The translations under genes were made by a program, and so were the position numbers. A stretch of DNA of 64,000 nt from Balneolaceae bacterium (GTDB lineage Bacteria > Bacteroidota > Rhodothermia > Balneolales > Balneolaceae), in the NCBI GenBank assembly GCA_006969905.1, contig CP030887.1, forward strand, positions 1-64,000. Reading direction: 5' to 3'. The notes beneath the pieces are model-generated. The model was not told where the DNA came from. It worked only from the letters and a program-made list of their open reading frames with translations, and ran no database searches. Below are positions 1-6,856 of the stretch, in pieces (position 1 is the stretch's first letter; each line of letters opens with the position of its first letter).

Positions 1-162
1 CTCAGGGTTACGCTCTATAGCGGATTGAAGTACTACGGCTTCTTCCGGGGACAAACCATCTCCACGCACTTCTTTGTCAATTAGCAGGCGGGCATAGTTA
101 TCCTGTATATGCTCTCGGGTAGCCTTCAGTCTGCCAGCGCCTATGAGATATTCATTCGTCAT
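1..162 (-). CDS. Partial small phage-region protein, C-terminus outside window
   Basis: An open frame starts at an ATG at 162 and runs leftward off the window edge without a stop, giving 54 visible residues (MTNEYLIGAGRL...). Its start overlaps the stop of the upstream gene in an ATGA arrangement, which is typical of translational coupling inside an operon. I do not recognise the family. It belongs to the leftward early gene block of the integrated element. The frame is supported mainly by the overlap and by continuity to the edge. Confidence 0.55.
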   Translation of the reverse strand, partial: MTNEYLIGAGRLKATREHIQDNYARLLIDKEVRGDGLSPEEAVVLQSAIERNPE

Positions 163-734
163 GGTAAGCCAACAACTTTTTCCATTTCTTTTAAAACAGT
201 ATCGTTGTCACTAAAAAACAAATGAGCATAATTAGGTAACGCTACACAGCCTGCTATTTCAGTACCATGATCACGCTCTATTTTTTGAACAGTATCGTCA
301 ACTACACAAGCCCATCCGGCGAGACAATGATTTGTACCACAATGCCAATTACCCATGTCAAGCCTGTTTGGTGTTAACAAAATGTTTTCTGCTACCTTTT
401 TGATTAATTCCTGTTCATTAATGTCATCATCTGAAATTCCAACGTTCCCCTTTAGCACCTTCCCTGCTTCATTGCGGAGCTTCTCATCCGAACACCATCC
501 AAGGATGTGGGCAAGCTCGGAGTTGGTGGGGCTGTTCCCCTTTAGCACCTTCCCTGCTTCATTGCGGAGCTTCTCATCCGAACACCATCCAAGGATGTGG
601 GCAAGCTCGGAGTTGGTGGGGCTGTTCCCCTTTAGCACCTTCCCTGCTTCATTGCGGAGCTTCTCATCCGAACACCATCCAAGGATGTGGGCAAGCTCGG
701 AGTTGGTTTTTTTTTCTATATTATTAGTATCCAT
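159..734 (-). CDS. Phage-region protein with three identical 30-residue repeats
   Basis: This 191-residue protein has a short N-terminus, then three tandem copies of a 30-residue unit beginning NSELAHILGW (about residues 11-97; the third copy lacks the last three residues), then a C-terminal domain. That domain holds a Cys/His/Trp-rich stretch, NWHCGTNHCLAGW, at about residues 129-141, which could bind a metal; I associate it with phage and plasmid hypothetical proteins. The repeats are identical at DNA level, so they were amplified recently. The start at 734 follows a hairpin leader and the stop overlaps the next gene by four bases. Function is unknown. Confidence 0.75.
   Translation of the reverse strand: MDTNNIEKKTNSELAHILGWCSDEKLRNEAGKVLKGNSPTNSELAHILGWCSDEKLRNEAGKVLKGNSPTNSELAHILGWCSDEKLRNEAGKVLKGNVGISDDDINEQELIKKVAENILLTPNRLDMGNWHCGTNHCLAGWACVVDDTVQKIERDHGTEIAGCVALPNYAHLFFSDNDTVLKEMEKVVGLP
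444..707. repeat. Tandem repeat, 90-bp unit, 2.9 perfect copies
   Basis: Units begin at 444, 534 and 624, and each matches the others base for base until the array ends at 707. The period of 90 is a multiple of three, so gain or loss of a unit keeps the host gene in frame. The array lies wholly within the coding region of the 191-residue protein. Confidence 0.97.
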
Positions 735-760
735 ACAATTAAGTTTGTGTGTGTTTAAAC

Positions 761-802
761 CCCCTCAACCTGTGCAGTTTGCCGACCTAGCAGGAAGAGG
801 GG
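761..802 (-). promoter_or_regulatory. Hairpin in leader of the repeat-protein gene
   Basis: Arms 761-772 and 791-802 pair over 4 and 6 bases with a two-base internal mismatch. The structure lies about 27 bases upstream of the start at 734. On the plus strand it is followed by a short T-run, so it could instead be a weak terminator of rightward transcription. It is one of several hairpins ahead of leftward genes of this element. Confidence 0.4.
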
Positions 803-842
803 ACTTTTTGTGTCTCTAAATGTTGGGAAAGTATGTTAAACT

Positions 843-1169
843 TTACTCCTGTAAGCTCAACTGCATTGAAGAGAGCTTTTCTTTAATTATCTCCTGAATT
901 ACCTCATTATGCTTATAGTCATTAATTGGTTGGGCGTGTATTCGCTCCGCCATACGAGTAGCATAGTCTTCGTCAACAGGTGTTAATCCATATACCGCAG
1001 TTGGTAGATGATATTTTGTAAATTCAGGAACTCTCGATGTCTTAGGAACATCAATTCGAACAAATTCCTGCCCTGCAATAGTCTCAGTTGTCACTTTGCC
1101 TGACAACTGAGTGTGTCCGAATAATTCTATAATTGCCCAAGTTTCAAATACAGGCTTTATTTCATCCAT
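843..1169 (-). CDS. Conserved phage hypothetical protein
   Basis: The product is 108 residues (MDEIKPVFETWAIIELFGHT...). The N-terminal pattern 'FETWAIIELFGH...GKV...IAGQEFVRIDVP' matches a short protein I recall as common in prophages and sometimes labelled, without good reason, an acetyltransferase. It has no signal peptide or membrane segment. The gene lies in the leftward early block between the repeat protein and a small membrane-protein gene, and a hairpin (1203-1222) lies upstream of its start. Biochemical role is unknown. Confidence 0.7.
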   Translation of the reverse strand: MDEIKPVFETWAIIELFGHTQLSGKVTTETIAGQEFVRIDVPKTSRVPEFTKYHLPTAVYGLTPVDEDYATRMAERIHAQPINDYKHNEVIQEIIKEKLSSMQLSLQE

Positions 1170-1202
1170 ATATGTTTATTTAATTAAAGTTTGGTAAATC
1201 CC

Positions 1203-1222
1203 CTTAGCCTTTCACAGCTAAG
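1203..1222 (-). promoter_or_regulatory. Hairpin in leader of the 108-residue phage gene
   Basis: A perfect 6-bp inverted repeat (CTTAGC/GCTAAG) with an 8-base loop lies about 34 bases upstream of the start at 1169. The bases between it and the start are A/T-rich. No T-run follows on either strand, which argues against a simple terminator. Confidence 0.35.
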
Positions 1223-1251
1223 AGGAATAGAGAGTTATGTCAAAGACTAAA

Positions 1252-1437
1252 TCACTCTAATAATGCCAGCCCAATTATTATTATCACTAACAAAATACAT
1301 CCAATTCACATTGGCGAAAGCACCCAAAACCAACTCCATGAAATTACATCAGTAAGTTTGAGCACAATGAATGTTATCGTAAGGAGTCCTACAAATCCTA
1401 TTCCTGAATTTGATCCACTATTATTTGAATTACTCAT
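1252..1437 (-). pseudogene. Small phage membrane protein interrupted by an in-frame TGA
   Basis: From the ATG at 1437 a frame reads 43 residues (MSNSNNSGSNSGIGFVGLL...) to a TGA at 1308-1306. The same frame then continues for 17 more hydrophobic codons to a second TGA at 1254-1252. The text 'LTIT-FIVLKLTDVISWSWFW-VLSP' resembles a family of tiny phage membrane proteins ending 'WSWWWVLAPLW', and the TGA falls where that family has Trp. Without readthrough the second membrane segment is lost. It may be a nonsense mutation, a sequence error, or a short functional form. Confidence 0.6.
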
Positions 1438-1472
1438 ATCTTTTTCGTTTTCTATTTAATGTTTAGTTAACA

Positions 1473-1498
1473 GATACCGGGCTTTCATCTCCGGTATC
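1473..1498 (-). promoter_or_regulatory. Hairpin in leader of the small membrane-protein gene
   Basis: A perfect 8-bp inverted repeat (GATACCGG/CCGGTATC) with a 10-base loop lies about 36 bases upstream of the start at 1437. It is followed (minus sense) by 'TAAATAGAAAACG', which resembles the box after the hairpins near 5350 and 5460. No T-run follows on either strand. Confidence 0.45.
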
Positions 1499-1539
1499 AG
1501 ATGTTGTTCCTAGCTTTTGGGGACTAAGTCCTTCCAGGG

Positions 1540-2259
1540 CTAATTTCTTGGGGCATAAACCGGCACTCCTGTTAATTGCTGAAGTTCTTTAATAAACTTT
1601 GCTTCGTTACTATTACTATCAGATAGATGTACAAGAGTTATTTGCTTGGTTTCAGACAGCCCTCCTTCTTCTTTCATTTGCTGGAAGAACAGCTTCAAGC
1701 CTTCAAAACTCATATGGGACTTTCTGATCCGTTGCTTCAATATTTCGTTGTGCGTATTACGCTCTAAAATATCTTCCGCATAGTTGCACTCAATGATCCA
1801 GTGAGTAACACCGTTAAACTTGTAAGGTATCTCACTGGTATCAGCTATATAAACCCCTTTAACGGGTCGGTTTTTGCTTACAAACAAGAACCCCATGGGT
1901 TCTGCAGCATCATGAAAGACATCAAGGGGCTTCACATTAAAGCTTCCTATTTCATATTCCTTCATTGATGTGAGCTGCTTATACATAGAGGGCATATAGG
2001 CTTTAGCTTCTGCTGTGCCCCGGCTCATATATACTGATCTACCGGTCATTAAAAGAGCCTCAACAGCCTTACAGTGATCATTGTGTTCATGTGTGATTAA
2101 AATGCCCGATAAATCAGAAAGCAGGTATCCCTTCGACAGAAGCCTTTTTCTAAGTTGGTTATAGGAAAGCCCGGCATCAAACAGAAGAGAGCTTTCCCCA
2201 TCATCAACCAGTATGGCATTACCTGCACTTCCTGACGCTATGTGTTCAATTGTTAGCAT
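1540..2259 (-). CDS. MBL-fold metallohydrolase (YycJ/WalJ-like, phage-borne)
   Basis: This 239-residue protein starts with the metallo-beta-lactamase fold: 'SGSAGNAILV' near residue 9, then the metal-binding motif THEHNDH at about 56-62, and a late 'HLSDSNSN' that supplies a terminal histidine, as in YycJ-type enzymes. That family includes nucleases, so a 5' exonuclease or processing role beside the annealase is an inference. Its ATG overlaps the stop of the upstream recT-like gene in a TAATG junction, so the two are translationally coupled. It is cytosolic, with no signal peptide. Confidence 0.85.
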   Translation of the reverse strand: MLTIEHIASGSAGNAILVDDGESSLLFDAGLSYNQLRKRLLSKGYLLSDLSGILITHEHNDHCKAVEALLMTGRSVYMSRGTAEAKAYMPSMYKQLTSMKEYEIGSFNVKPLDVFHDAAEPMGFLFVSKNRPVKGVYIADTSEIPYKFNGVTHWIIECNYAEDILERNTHNEILKQRIRKSHMSFEGLKLFFQQMKEEGGLSETKQITLVHLSDSNSNEAKFIKELQQLTGVPVYAPRN

Positions 2260-3227
2260 TAGAAGGGTAACCCATCATCTTTTTTTTCAAAATCATCCAT
2301 ATTAACCTCAAAAACCCTTTGTTCGGAAGACACTTTGGGCACAGATTTAGCTTCAATTTCAGGAGTAGCCACTTCCTGGAAATCAACCTCATCAGCACTT
2401 ATATCAACTTCTTCCTTTTCTTTTCCGGGTTCTACAAAAGGATTGTCCGCTTGCTGAACAACATGAAATGAACTGTTAGTTTTTTGCGGATCTATATCTA
2501 CTTCGTCAAAAGCTCTAAGGGCAACCGTTTTCTTTTTCATCTTGTTACCCCACTTACCCCAAAAGGCATTAGTTTTAACCTCACCTTGAATTTTCTTAAA
2601 GTAATCATCATCACAGGTGACAACTTTATTCAGGCTTTCATCCTTATATCTTATGAATGCAAAACCCCCGACTACCTCGCCCTGGTTGAAAGGAGCACGT
2701 GTGAACTCGAAGTTTTCTGAAGGATTATCACCGGAAATAACCATTAAAGTAAACTCGTCCTTTTCATGCACCAGGTGAACTCTTATATCTACAATCTCCT
2801 GAACGCTATACTTCTTCGCCATATACAATTTTCCTTCATACCCAATCCTCACATCCATATCATACTTCTTGGTGCGTTTATTGTAGTAAGGAATTAGATG
2901 TAAATGATTGGGTATAAGAGCATCCAGACCAACCCGAATACGATGAACAGCCTCTACTGCTAGTTTGGCCATGTTCACATTCTCCCATATAAATGGTAAA
3001 GTGTCTTTCGCATCATCAATACGCTTGGCTTCAAACTGCTTTAGCGCATTATCCGCATGTATATAAAAGTTTACTGCAAGCTTCTTCTCGTGCTCCCCAA
3101 AACCTGAAGCCTCACCAACGGCAGAAACAAACTCTTGGCTTACTTTTTCAACAAAACGGTTAGATAATGTTGGTTTTTCAGCTTTTGTTATCGCTGAAGA
3201 ATTTTTTTCTAATTCTTTTGTACTCAT
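2259..3227 (-). CDS. recT: RecT-family single-strand annealing recombinase
   Basis: At 322 residues it has the RecT layout: N-terminal region, then 'AVEAVHRIRVGLDALIPNHLHLIPY' style core (about 90-115), 'RIGYEGKLYMA' (about 127-137), and a late 'NKMKKKTVALRAF'. RecT proteins anneal complementary strands during phage recombination and replication. The last residues are acidic and end DDGLPF, like the C-terminal tip of single-strand binding proteins. The gene lies between a Rad50-like ATPase gene (9-base gap) and the MBL-fold gene (overlap). Its first 15 coding bases are identical to those of the Rad50-like gene. Confidence 0.92.
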   Translation of the reverse strand: MSTKELEKNSSAITKAEKPTLSNRFVEKVSQEFVSAVGEASGFGEHEKKLAVNFYIHADNALKQFEAKRIDDAKDTLPFIWENVNMAKLAVEAVHRIRVGLDALIPNHLHLIPYYNKRTKKYDMDVRIGYEGKLYMAKKYSVQEIVDIRVHLVHEKDEFTLMVISGDNPSENFEFTRAPFNQGEVVGGFAFIRYKDESLNKVVTCDDDYFKKIQGEVKTNAFWGKWGNKMKKKTVALRAFDEVDIDPQKTNSSFHVVQQADNPFVEPGKEKEEVDISADEVDFQEVATPEIEAKSVPKVSSEQRVFEVNMDDFEKKDDGLPF

Positions 3228-3236
3228 TATTGCTCC

Positions 3237-5333
3237 CTAAGCTACTAGCGCTTCTTTATTTGATGTTTCAACTCTTAGTTTTTTATCACCCGGAGAAACA
3301 ACCAGGCTAATTACCTGTAAATTGGTTTCCGGCAGTTCTGTTACGCTTTCTCTATTGTCAATAAAGACCGGAAGAGTTAGCCCGTAGTGATTGCCCAATA
3401 CTTCGATAATCTCCATACCTATTTGTACTTGCTGGGCACTATTTAGACCTAGAGTGTACCCAACGCCATTCTTACCCAAAACTTCACAGGTTTCTTTCAC
3501 GCCCCCATTGTTCTGATATTCAAAAAGCTTGAAGGATACATGTTTGAACATGCCGTTTACTTTCTCGGTTACAAACCTGGATTGGGCTGTTATAAATTTT
3601 TCAATAGTAGTTAAATCAGCCTCTACTTCATCTAACCGTCTGGACTTTTCAGCCAGTAGTTCCCTAAGCTCGTTGTTTCGTTTTGAGAGAGATTCATTTC
3701 TTTCGTGTACAACAAGAACGTCCCTGGCATCAGATATCTCTTTTTTAATCTCGTCTTTCTTTTCTTCAAGCCTTTGAACCTGGGCTTGCTTCTCTTGCTG
3801 ATGATTTTCGAGCTTGTTTTCAAGCTCTTCCCGTTTTTTCAGAATGTCTTTGTACTCTTCGCTGTCTTCAACATTAGGCTGTTCTTCAAGAAGATCGTCA
3901 TACGCCTGCTGGGCATCTTTAATTCTTTTATCATGTAGCCCGGTAACTTCTTTCCTTTCTTTCTCCAGGTTTTCTATCTCCTTCGCAATACCCTGCCCTG
4001 TTGAAGTAACATTTTCAAGCTCTTGTTCTGCTTTTTCTAAGGCTAATACTGCCTGGTCCAATTTCTCATCGGCAAGCTTCAGAGCCTGGGCCTTCTCTTC
4101 ATTAAACTTAGCTATATAATCATCATGGCTGGTATCTCCTTCAACGTTCTCAAATGGCCTATCACATAAGTCACAAACTTTTGGTTTGGGTTCTTTGGCC
4201 CTTGTCTCTGAAATTAAACCCTCAATCCGCTCAACTTCCTTCTTCTCCGCATTCTTCTTCGCTTCTTTTTCAGCATGTTCTTCAAGAAGCTCAGTCCTTT
4301 GCAATGCCAATTCCCTGATTTTGGAACTCACTAATTCTATGGCCTCATGCTTTTCGTCTTTGGCAATTCCAATACTCCGCCTTGCCTCTCCTGTAGCCTC
4401 CTCTATACTTTGGGAGTGGTTAGATTTTAACCTCAACTCTTGCGCATCTAACTCTGCAAGTTCACCCTTAATCTCTCCGGAAAAACCACCAGAATTAAGC
4501 CCGGCAATTTTATCTAAGATTGAATCAATGGCTTTTTCCTTTGCCAGGATGGTATTACGTGCTTCTCCAAGGTCGGTTTTATCAACCGGCTCAATACCTA
4601 ATTCATTCTCATCAATACGTTCTGGAATGCCCTTTATATCCTCCGATAATTCCTTTTTTACTTTTTTAAGGATATTAACTCTGGCATCCTGGGTTTTTCC
4701 ATCAAGTATTTTTGGATACTTAGCTAAGTCCAAGTTCGATGCAATTACTTCCTCGTCTTTGATATCACCAGCAAGATCAAATAGTACCTTTCTTCGATCC
4801 TGCCAGTCCATCTGCATACTGAAGTAATGGATATTGGTAAGCATCTTAAACACATTAACTGGAGCAATTTCTTCCATGCGCCTATTAAACTCGGTTTGAG
4901 AAACCGGCTCTCCATCAAAGGTATACTCGGTTTCAGTCCCTCTTCTTGTTGGTTTCTCTGAACCCCTTGTCTTTGTCCATTTCTCTGTAACACATCTTTC
5001 TAGGGTTAATGAACCACTACTATTAAGACTATCAGGAACACTAAATTCACCCTTTACAGAATGTTCAAGGTGGTGTATAATATTTCCTTGTTCGTCTAAA
5101 GTTTGAAAGGCAAACTTCTGGATAGACTGGTCTAAAGCATTCTTTTCAAATAAAAGGTAGTAGAAAGCATCTATTAGTGTGCTTTTACCCGTCTCATTTT
5201 CACCAAAGATAACAGCACTTTCACCATTTAGGGACAACACATAACTCCTTACCCCTTTGAAGTTTTTTAACTCCAAAGAATGAAGCCTCATATCTACTCT
5301 ATTCCAATATTCGGCAGTTTCTTTTGTACTCAT
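3237..5333 (-). CDS. Rad50/SbcC-like SMC-type ATPase
   Basis: The 698-residue protein has a Walker A, FGENETGKST, at about residues 43-52, long coiled coils on both sides of a CxxC zinc hook (CDLCDRPF near residue 390), and a C-terminal ATPase lobe. The Walker B region is atypical (LPVFIDNRE near 657, Asn where Asp or Glu is usual). The layout is that of Rad50/SbcC, but it is shorter than most chromosomal SbcC. No SbcD-type nuclease is next to it; the nearest nuclease-fold gene is the MBL-fold gene two genes downstream. It probably works in DNA-end processing with RecT. Confidence 0.85.
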   Translation of the reverse strand: MSTKETAEYWNRVDMRLHSLELKNFKGVRSYVLSLNGESAVIFGENETGKSTLIDAFYYLLFEKNALDQSIQKFAFQTLDEQGNIIHHLEHSVKGEFSVPDSLNSSGSLTLERCVTEKWTKTRGSEKPTRRGTETEYTFDGEPVSQTEFNRRMEEIAPVNVFKMLTNIHYFSMQMDWQDRRKVLFDLAGDIKDEEVIASNLDLAKYPKILDGKTQDARVNILKKVKKELSEDIKGIPERIDENELGIEPVDKTDLGEARNTILAKEKAIDSILDKIAGLNSGGFSGEIKGELAELDAQELRLKSNHSQSIEEATGEARRSIGIAKDEKHEAIELVSSKIRELALQRTELLEEHAEKEAKKNAEKKEVERIEGLISETRAKEPKPKVCDLCDRPFENVEGDTSHDDYIAKFNEEKAQALKLADEKLDQAVLALEKAEQELENVTSTGQGIAKEIENLEKERKEVTGLHDKRIKDAQQAYDDLLEEQPNVEDSEEYKDILKKREELENKLENHQQEKQAQVQRLEEKKDEIKKEISDARDVLVVHERNESLSKRNNELRELLAEKSRRLDEVEADLTTIEKFITAQSRFVTEKVNGMFKHVSFKLFEYQNNGGVKETCEVLGKNGVGYTLGLNSAQQVQIGMEIIEVLGNHYGLTLPVFIDNRESVTELPETNLQVISLVVSPGDKKLRVETSNKEALVA

Positions 5334-5345
5334 TTGTTCTCTATT

Positions 5346-5416
5346 TTAGCTGTTCATGCCCACCTGCAAAGGTGTGCGTGTTTGTTATTGTGCCGGAACC
5401 TTTGAGTAGGTTCCGG
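5346..5416 (-). promoter_or_regulatory. Leader module A: two hairpins and a 3-codon ORF
   Basis: Reading leftward, a perfect 8-bp hairpin (5393-5400 with 5409-5416) is followed by a 5-bp hairpin (5361-5365 with 5370-5374), then a mini-ORF ATG AAC AGC TAA (5357-5346) and 'AAATAGAGAAC', and the start of the Rad50-like gene at 5333. On the plus strand the larger hairpin is followed by TTCTTTTTTT, so it could also terminate rightward transcripts. A homologous module follows at 5457-5522. Confidence 0.5.
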
Positions 5417-5456
5417 TTCTTTTTTTCAATTTTTTGTTAATCAGGTGTTGTCTATT

Positions 5457-5522
5457 TTAAGTGTTCATGTCTGCTTCTCGGCAGATGTGTTTCTCTTAAG
5501 TGCCGGGGCCTGATTGCCCTGG
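5457..5522 (-). promoter_or_regulatory. Leader module B, homologous to module A but without its own gene
   Basis: The order of parts is the same as in module A: a 7-bp hairpin with one G.T pair on the plus strand (5503-5509 with 5516-5522), a 5-bp hairpin (5470-5474 with 5481-5485), a mini-ORF ATG AAC ACT TAA (5468-5457) and 'AAATAGACAAC'. Stem sequences differ from module A while pairing is kept. No gene fits between B and A, so it may be a leftover of a lost gene or a tandem leader. Confidence 0.45.
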
Positions 5523-5527
5523 TACTT

Positions 5528-5821
5528 TTAAATCTCGTACAGTGCCAGTTTTCGGTTAAAATTCTTTTCCACATACCGTTCAATCAAAGGAAACAAAGCG
5601 GGTTTATTCACCTCTATGAAATCATAGATCTCTGCAAAGGTTGCCCCCTTTTTAAAACCCCAGGAATGAACCGCTTTGGTGGTTACCCCCAAAATATTCG
5701 CGATGTCCGATATTTTGGGCTTATGCTCAACAGCAAGCAGCCTTAACCTCTTCTTTTCGTTTTCAAGCTCATCAATGTAAGTGCCGATGGTCTCCAGGTT
5801 ATGTTTTACAGCTACTCCCAT
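5528..5821 (-). CDS. Small HTH DNA-binding protein
   Basis: The product is 97 residues. An N-terminal helix rich in Glu/Lys (about 10-30) precedes a helix-turn-helix-like segment 'KISDIANILGVTTKAVHSWGFKKGA' (about 35-59). It has no signal peptide. Its stop is 195 bases from the Rad50-like gene, and its start at 5821 abuts the stop of the next upstream gene at 5822. The position in a leftward early block suggests a phage regulator or replication accessory protein. Target is unknown. Confidence 0.7.
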   Translation of the reverse strand: MGVAVKHNLETIGTYIDELENEKKRLRLLAVEHKPKISDIANILGVTTKAVHSWGFKKGATFAEIYDFIEVNKPALFPLIERYVEKNFNRKLALYEI

Positions 5822-6298
5822 TTACACCTCCTGGCTGAAATAAACGTTCTGTAAAGCACACTTCTCACTTTGCAGCTGGGCGCAAAAAGCTTCCAAGACT
5901 TTCAGGCATCCTTCCACCCTTTCCGCATCATGGTTTTTTAAAGCAGCGTCCGCATCAATTATGGCTTTCATTGCCTTAATAATATCTTCTTTCACAGACC
6001 CTTTGGGCTTGACCGGGTCGTACTGAGGCACTAAACGCCACTTTGTAGCATCAATCACCAGCCGGTGTAAATTCAGGATTCCGTCCTGGGACAATCTCAT
6101 TAGCCCGTCCAGCACCCGGTCTACCCCAGGCTTCGAGGGGCTGTTGCCATTGCAAATGCTTTTCATGCTGCTTTCATGCTTATAGCCAAACACATCCCTG
6201 CTTAAATAATCCCAGGTCAGCCCCAAAGCATGCAACTCGCCGACCATTTTTATCAGTACATCAGTAGTTGAATCGGTATGTGCCTCAATAAGATTCAT
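5822..6298 (-). CDS. Phage-region regulatory-like protein
   Basis: The 158-residue protein has a segment 'LGLTWDYLSRDVFGYKHESSMKSICNGNSPSKPGVDRVLDGL' (about 26-67), which reads like an atypical helix-turn-helix, followed by an alpha-helical C-terminal half with 'DIIKAMKAIIDADAALKNHD'. I do not recognise a named family. The start at 6298 overlaps the upstream LexA-like gene by four bases (ATGA), and it abuts the gene downstream. A role in early phage regulation or replication is inferred only from context. Confidence 0.65.
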   Translation of the reverse strand: MNLIEAHTDSTTDVLIKMVGELHALGLTWDYLSRDVFGYKHESSMKSICNGNSPSKPGVDRVLDGLMRLSQDGILNLHRLVIDATKWRLVPQYDPVKPKGSVKEDIIKAMKAIIDADAALKNHDAERVEGCLKVLEAFCAQLQSEKCALQNVYFSQEV

Positions 6299-6567
6299 GA
6301 TTCGATTTTTATGCCCTCTTCGCCATCCGTAGGTTCAATCAATTCATAACGATTAGAACCATGTCCTTCCAAATTCTTTCTAAGCACCCCCTTACTAATC
6401 AACCTTTGATAATGGGTAGTTACCGCATTCGTGCTGGCAAACCCAAAATGCCTCATAACCGTCTTAAAGCTTGGCATTTCACCTTCTTTGTTATAGTGCC
6501 ATCGCAAGAAATACAGGATATTGATCTGCTTATCGGTCAGGGTTGTATGTGTATCGGCACTGTTCAC
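6295..6567 (-). CDS. LexA-type DNA-binding domain protein without peptidase domain
   Basis: The 90-residue product has the LexA N-terminal winged-helix signature: 'LTDKQINILYFLRWH...GEMPSFKTVMRHFGFASTNAVTTHYQRLISKGVLRK' (about 10-65). The C-terminal autoprotease half of LexA is absent, so it cannot self-cleave. Its start at 6567 shares a base with the stop of the gene upstream. It could act as a stand-alone regulator, perhaps at sites for the host SOS system; that is inference. Confidence 0.75.
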   Translation of the reverse strand: MNSADTHTTLTDKQINILYFLRWHYNKEGEMPSFKTVMRHFGFASTNAVTTHYQRLISKGVLRKNLEGHGSNRYELIEPTDGEEGIKIES

Positions 6568-6836
6568 TATGAAGCCTCAGGGGTTGCCTTTTGCTGTTTT
6601 TCATTATTCTTTGGAGAGGAAGTACCCAATCGGTATTCAATTATTGATTCAGGTAGTTTTTCACTTTCTAAAATCTTAACTAAATCACCATGCTCTATGA
6701 CCTTATTGTTGCTTATCGTGCTATATGGAATTAAGCCCGACTGTATTCGCCGATCGACAGTTCCGTAAGATTTGCCAAGCACATCTGCTACTTCTTGAAC
6801 TGTGTACCAAATTGTATTTCCAAGTTTTGAGGGCAT
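6567..6836 (-). CDS. MerR/excisionase-like HTH protein, first gene of leftward block
   Basis: The 89-residue protein opens with 'WYTVQEVADVLGKSYGTVDRRIQSGLIPYSTISNNKVIEHGDLVKILE' (about 10-57), the helix-turn-helix plus wing of MerR, excisionase and AlpA-like proteins. It is the first gene of the leftward early operon and is divergent from the repressor gene, the position of a Cro- or Xis-type protein. The C-terminal 25 residues are polar and probably disordered. Whether it acts in excision or in regulation cannot be told from the sequence. Confidence 0.75.
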   Translation of the reverse strand: MPSKLGNTIWYTVQEVADVLGKSYGTVDRRIQSGLIPYSTISNNKVIEHGDLVKILESEKLPESIIEYRLGTSSPKNNEKQQKATPEAS

Positions 6837-6856
6837 TCTTATATTAAAATTAGTTC

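Noticed and set aside
444-707. CRISPR-like array
   Set aside because: The 90-bp units are contiguous without spacers and are coding in frame.
355-819. Plus-strand open frame through the 90-bp repeats
   Set aside because: It is the complement of the repeat gene; its repeats only mirror the coding strand, and the minus frame has coupling to the next gene and a real C-terminal domain.
4186-4827. Long plus-strand open frame opposite the Rad50-like gene
   Set aside because: It is a Ser-rich shadow of coiled-coil codons with no domain or start context.
5393-5416. Terminator of a rightward gene
   Set aside because: The stem and T-run fit an intrinsic terminator on the plus strand, but no rightward gene lies to its left in this block; I keep it as part of a leader module with this alternative noted.
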